Origin: Candidatus Aminicenantota bacterium
GTDB taxonomy: Bacteria; Acidobacteriota; Aminicenantia; Aminicenantales; JAFGBC01
Reading direction: 5' to 3'
DNA length: 7,531 nt
NCBI GenBank assembly: GCA_016933355.1
Contig: JAFGBC010000123.1
Coordinates: 1-7,531 of the forward strand
In this document: one piece after another, positions 4,284 to 7,531 of the stretch
How the letters are laid out: each line of letters opens with the position of its first letter
How positions within the stretch are numbered: the first letter of the stretch is position 1
The notes under the pieces: model-generated
Told to the model about the DNA's origin: nothing
The model's database searches: none
Seen by the model: only the letters and a program-made list of their open reading frames with translations
Translations under genes and position numbers: made by a program

Positions 4284-6589
4284 TGCAGAAATCGCTCGTC
4301 ATCGTCGAGTCGCCGGCCAAGGCGAAGACGATCAACCGCTATCTCGGGCCCGGCTACGTGGTCAAGGCCTCGATGGGCCATGTCCGCGATCTGCCCAAGA
4401 CCAAGCTGGGCGTCGACGTCGAAAACAACTTCGCGCCCAGCTATGTCGTCATCCCCGACAAGAAGCCGGTCATCGCCGAGCTCCGCAAGGCCGCCCAGGA
4501 CGCCGAATCGATCGTGTTGGCCGCCGACCCGGACCGCGAGGGCGAGGCCATCTCCTGGCACCTGTCCGTCCTGTTCGAGGACCTGGGCAAGCCGATCCGC
4601 CGCGTCCTGTTCCACGAGATCACCCGGAAGGCCGTCGAGGAGTCGTTCGAGCGCGCGGGGACGCTCGACCGCAACAAAATCGACGCCCAGCAAGCGCGGC
4701 GGATCCTGGACCGTCTGGTCGGATACAAGATCAGTCCTCTGCTCTGGAAGAAGATCGGGGGCAAAAACCTGAGCGCGGGGCGCGTCCAGTCGATCGCGCT
4801 CCGGCTCATCTGCGACCGCGAGAAGGAGATCCAGGCCTTCGTCAAGGAGGAGTACTGGTCGGTCGCGGCCCGGCTCGAGGCCGGGGCGCCGCCGGCGTTC
4901 AAGGCGGACCTGGCCAAGGCCGACGGCAAAAAGGTCAAGATCGAGACCGGCGACGACGCCGCCCGGATCGCGGCCGAGCTCAAGACGGCCGCCTTCGTCC
5001 TGGACAAGGTCAACGTCCGGACCAAGCACCGCGCGCCGAGCCCGCCCTACATCACGAGCACGCTCCAGCAGGCCGGCTTCCGGCTGCTGTCCTTCCCGGT
5101 CAAGAAGACGATGATCGTCGCCCAGCACCTCTACGAAGGCCTCGAGATCGGCGAGCGCGGCCTGGTCGGACTCATCACTTATATGCGCACGGATTCGTTC
5201 CGCGTTTCCGACGACGCCGTGCGCGGCGCCCGCGAGCACATCGAACAGACCTACGGCAAGGATTATCTGCCGGCGACGCCGCACGCGTTCAAGAACAAGA
5301 AGAAGAGTCAGGACGCCCACGAGGCGATCCGGCCGACCTCCTTCGACCTCCCGCCCGCCGCCGTCGCGCCCTACTTGAAGAGGGAGGAGCTCCGGGTCTA
5401 CACCCTGATCTGGAACAGGTTCATCGCGTCCCAGATGAGCGCGGCCAGGATCGAGGAGACCGAGTTCGAGATCGGGGCGACGCCGGCCGCCGTCGCCTCG
5501 GACGCCGCGGCGCCCTTCGCCTCCCGCTACAACTTCAAGGTCAAGGGCGAAGTCGTCCGCTTCGACGGCTTCCTGGCTCTGACCGGCAATAACAAGGGCG
5601 ACGCCTCCGTCCTGCCGCCCGCCCAGCCGGGCGAAGCCCTCAAGCTCCTTGAAGTCGAGACCAAGCAGAACTTCACCCAACCGCCGCCGCGCTACAGCGA
5701 GGCGAGCCTGGTCAAGGAGCTCGAGGCCCAGGGGATCGGCCGGCCCTCGACCTATGCGCCGACGATCGACGCCCTCCACAAGCGGGTCTATGTCGTTCGC
5801 GAGGAGGGCAAGTTCGTTCCGACCGAGCTCGGCGTCTTCGTCACGGACTATCTCGTCCAGTACTTCGCCCATCTCATGGAGGTCAAGTGCACGGCCCGGA
5901 TGGAGGAGGAGCTGGACAAGATCGAGGACGGCGAGCAGCCCTGGATCGATGCCCTGCGAGAGTACTACGCCGTGCTCGAACAGGACCTGGTCCAGGCCCA
6001 GGCCCAGGCGGGCGTCAAGGACAACGGCGGGATCCCGGCCCGGGACCCCTGTCCCAAGTGCGGGAAGCCGGTCCTGATCAAGGGCGGCCGCTACGGCCAT
6101 TACAAGATCTGCACCGGCGCTCCCGAGTGCGACTACAAGCAGAGCCTGGGCAAGAAGGAGCCCCAGCTCCTCGACGAGACCTGCCCGGAGTGCGGCGCCC
6201 AGCTGGTCGTCCGCTGGGGCCGCTACGGCCAGTTCACCGCCTGCTCGAAGTACCCCGAGTGCAAGTACGTCAAGAAGGACCGGGTCGACACGGGCATCGC
6301 CTGTCCCCTGGAATGCGGGGGGACGCTCCTCCGCCGCAAGTCGAAGCGCGGCCGCTATTTCTACGGCTGCAGCTCGTTCCCCAAGTGCCGGTTCGCGACC
6401 TGGGACGAGCCCGTCGACCAGCCTTGCCCCAAGTGCGGGAAGCGCGTCCTTCTCCGCAAGACGCGGGTGAAGACGGGGACGGTCCTCTCCTGCCGCGACG
6501 AGGCCTGCGGCTGGAAGCAGCAGGTCGAGCCGCCGGCCCCGGCCCCCAAGACGGAGGGAGCGCCGCCCGACCATGACCACGGAGCTTGA
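4283..6589 (+). CDS. topA: DNA topoisomerase I (type IA)
   Basis: A 768-aa enzyme that relaxes negative supercoils by single-strand passage. The Toprim domain (about 3-140) has V-E-S-P-A-K-A-K-T (8-16, Glu 9) and D-P-D-R-E-G-E-A (82-89), the Mg2+-binding acidic set. The core continues with D-A-Q-Q-A-R-R-I-L-D-R-L-V-G (134-147) and S-A-G-R-V-Q-S (164-170). The catalytic tyrosine is Tyr 300 in I-T-Y-M-R-T-D-S; G-I-G-R-P-S-T-Y (484-491) is also present. The C-terminus has four Cys4 zinc ribbons: Cys 590/593/610/616, 634/637/654/660, 674/678/696/702 and 715/718/737/742; the third uses C-x3-C. The linker near 571-576 (Q-A-Q-A-Q-A) is coded by three tandem CAGGC(C/G) units (5993-6010). ATG 4283 is the start: GAGGAG (4271-4276) sits 6 bases before it and overlaps the dprA stop, although the frame stays open further upstream. 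The stop lies inside xerC. Confidence 0.98.
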   Translation: MQKSLVIVESPAKAKTINRYLGPGYVVKASMGHVRDLPKTKLGVDVENNFAPSYVVIPDKKPVIAELRKAAQDAESIVLAADPDREGEAISWHLSVLFEDLGKPIRRVLFHEITRKAVEESFERAGTLDRNKIDAQQARRILDRLVGYKISPLLWKKIGGKNLSAGRVQSIALRLICDREKEIQAFVKEEYWSVAARLEAGAPPAFKADLAKADGKKVKIETGDDAARIAAELKTAAFVLDKVNVRTKHRAPSPPYITSTLQQAGFRLLSFPVKKTMIVAQHLYEGLEIGERGLVGLITYMRTDSFRVSDDAVRGAREHIEQTYGKDYLPATPHAFKNKKKSQDAHEAIRPTSFDLPPAAVAPYLKREELRVYTLIWNRFIASQMSAARIEETEFEIGATPAAVASDAAAPFASRYNFKVKGEVVRFDGFLALTGNNKGDASVLPPAQPGEALKLLEVETKQNFTQPPPRYSEASLVKELEAQGIGRPSTYAPTIDALHKRVYVVREEGKFVPTELGVFVTDYLVQYFAHLMEVKCTARMEEELDKIEDGEQPWIDALREYYAVLEQDLVQAQAQAGVKDNGGIPARDPCPKCGKPVLIKGGRYGHYKICTGAPECDYKQSLGKKEPQLLDETCPECGAQLVVRWGRYGQFTACSKYPECKYVKKDRVDTGIACPLECGGTLLRRKSKRGRYFYGCSSFPKCRFATWDEPVDQPCPKCGKRVLLRKTRVKTGTVLSCRDEACGWKQQVEPPAPAPKTEGAPPDHDHGA

Positions 6590-7457
6590 GGAGTTCCTGG
6601 CGTACCTGGCTCACGAGCGGAACGCCTCCGCCCACACGCTGTCCGGCTACCGCCGGGACCTAACCCAATACGCGGCCTACCTCAAGGAGCGGAAGACGGA
6701 TTTCCGGCGGGCGGACGCCTTCGCCGTCCGCGGCTTCATCGCTCACCTCCACGCGACCGAGCTGCGCAAGTCGAGCATCGCCCGCAAGTTGGCCGCCGTC
6801 CGCTCGTTCTACCGCTTCGCCTTGCGCCGGAAATGGGTCGCCGACAACCCGGCCAAGGTCGTCGCGACGCCCAAGCTGGACCGGCCGATCCCTTCGTTCC
6901 TGAGCGAAGAGGAAATGGCGGCCTTCCTCGACCTCGAACGGGGAGCGACGCCGCTCGCCGCGCGGGACCGGGCCATGCTAGAGTTCCTGTATGCGACGGG
7001 CATTCGGGTCAGCGAGCTCGTCGGCATGGACCTCGAGGACGTTCATCTCGAAGAGCGGCTGGTCCGGATCCGGGGCAAGCGCAAGAAGGAACGGGTCCTC
7101 CCCTTCGGCCGCCGGGCCGAGGGCCGGCTCCGGGACTACCTGCGGGCGCGGACGCTCCTCGCCGCCCCGCATTCCGGCGAGAGGGCCGTCTTCCTGAATC
7201 GGAGGGGAGGCCGTCTGACCGCGCGCTCGGTCGAGCGCATCGTAGACGCTTCGATCCGCCGCGCCGCCGTCCGCCGGAAGATCAGCCCTCATTCGCTCCG
7301 GCATTCGTTCGCCTCGCACCTCCTGAGCCGGGGAGCCGACCTCAGGACGATCCAGGAGCTCCTCGGTCACGCCAGCTTGGCCACGACGCAGAAATACACG
7401 CATCTCGACCTGGGCCACCTCCTCGAAACCTACCGGAAAAGCCACCCGCGGTCCTGA
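6573..7457 (+). CDS. xerC: Tyrosine recombinase XerC/XerD family
   Basis: A 294-aa site-specific recombinase, normal length for Xer proteins, which resolve chromosome dimers at dif near the septum. The SAM-like N-terminal core-binding domain (1-95) has L-S-G-Y-R-R-D-L (23-30) and S-F-Y-R-F-A (78-83). The catalytic domain (about 108-285) has the complete set: Arg 145 (A-T-G-I-R-V-S-E-L), Lys 169, His 240 and Arg 243 (S-P-H-S-L-R-H-S-F-A), His 266 (L-L-G-H-A-S-L) and nucleophile Tyr 275. The spacings equal those I recall for E. coli XerD (R148, K172, H244, R247, H270, Y279), except that the His-Arg pair is one residue closer. The gene overlaps the topA 3' end by 17 bases. GGAGGGAG (6553-6560) lies 12 bases upstream, rather far, so coupling to topA is likely. 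xerC rather than xerD is chosen from the dprA-topA-xerC order, which resembles the Bacillus smf-topA-codV region; sequence alone does not separate the paralogues. Confidence 0.93.
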   Translation: MTTELEEFLAYLAHERNASAHTLSGYRRDLTQYAAYLKERKTDFRRADAFAVRGFIAHLHATELRKSSIARKLAAVRSFYRFALRRKWVADNPAKVVATPKLDRPIPSFLSEEEMAAFLDLERGATPLAARDRAMLEFLYATGIRVSELVGMDLEDVHLEERLVRIRGKRKKERVLPFGRRAEGRLRDYLRARTLLAAPHSGERAVFLNRRGGRLTARSVERIVDASIRRAAVRRKISPHSLRHSFASHLLSRGADLRTIQELLGHASLATTQKYTHLDLGHLLETYRKSHPRS

Positions 7458-7486
7458 CGCCGATCCCATCCTAGGGGTGGATTGAA

Positions 7487-7496
7487 AGAAATTTCT
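7487..7496. promoter_or_regulatory. Perfect 10-bp palindrome AGAAATTTCT before a promoter
   Basis: The palindrome AGAAATTTCT ends one base before the TTGACA box at 7498. The position suits an operator or an AT-rich upstream element. It is short, in an AT-rich stretch, and no regulator can be named. Confidence 0.3.
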
Positions 7497-7497
7497 C

Positions 7498-7528
7498 TTG
7501 ACAGGGAAAACTCAATTCATTATATAAC
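7498..7528 (+). promoter_or_regulatory. Consensus sigma70-type promoter reading out of the window
   Basis: TTGACA (7498-7503) is a perfect -35. Two -10 choices follow: TATATA (7521-7526, 17-bp spacer, four of six) or TATAAC (7523-7528, 19-bp spacer, five of six). The sequence turns abruptly AT-rich from about 7481. Transcription would start at or just beyond the window end, so the downstream gene likely forms its own unit. The box does not resemble a sigma32 heat-shock promoter. Confidence 0.62.
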
Positions 7529-7531
7529 GTA

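Noticed and set aside
3707..6580. Minus-strand open frame of 957 codons
   Set aside because: It is antisense to dprA and topA, both confidently identified. Long antisense frames are expected in GC-rich genes, and this one shows no motif.
7463..7482. Possible terminator hairpin after xerC (ATCC...GGAT)
   Set aside because: Only four clean outer pairs, mismatches inside, an impossibly small loop, and no T run.

Overview
This is a GC-rich bacterial window of seven-and-a-half kilobases. It carries six convincing protein genes, all on the + strand, in two transcription groups. Strong third-position G/C bias, SD-led or tightly coupled starts and the order dprA-topA-xerC point to a chromosomal housekeeping region. 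The overall style (DUF1573 protein, codon use, gene order) would fit Acidobacteriota or Candidatus Aminicenantes. That placement is an inference from memory, not something the sequence proves.

Region 1 (1-286) has no identifiable gene. It holds several short hairpins and three TTCAA words spaced exactly 12 bp apart, upstream of the first operon. Region 2 (287-2679) is a tight three-gene run: an exported two-domain DUF1573 protein, a small DUF167/YggU protein, and a concentrative nucleoside transporter (CNT/NupC family). Gaps are 15 bp and a 4-bp ATGA overlap, so they are probably co-transcribed, although no shared pathway is obvious. The transporter is divergent at positions that contact nucleosides in characterised CNTs.

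Region 3 (2680-3173) is a 494-bp gap. It contains a short segment resembling a widely dispersed 'cgcagaggcgc' intergenic repeat, two strong inverted repeats (2837-2864 and 2861-2935) that share bases and so cannot both form fully, and an extended -10 promoter near 3058-3066. A roughly 100-nt GC-rich leader follows, with a perfect 9-bp hairpin just before dprA. Region 4 (3174-7457) is the dprA-topA-xerC operon, with a 1-bp and then a 17-bp overlap: a ssDNA-binding RecA loader, type IA topoisomerase I with four zinc ribbons, and an Xer-type tyrosine recombinase. All three act on DNA topology, uptake/repair or chromosome resolution. Region 5 (7458-7531) is an abruptly AT-rich segment with a consensus TTGACA box and a plausible -10, i.e. 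a promoter for whatever lies downstream.

I see no CRISPR array, transposase, tRNA or rRNA, and no clearly new multi-gene system. The most notable items are the substituted CNT binding site and the structured nupC-dprA spacer.
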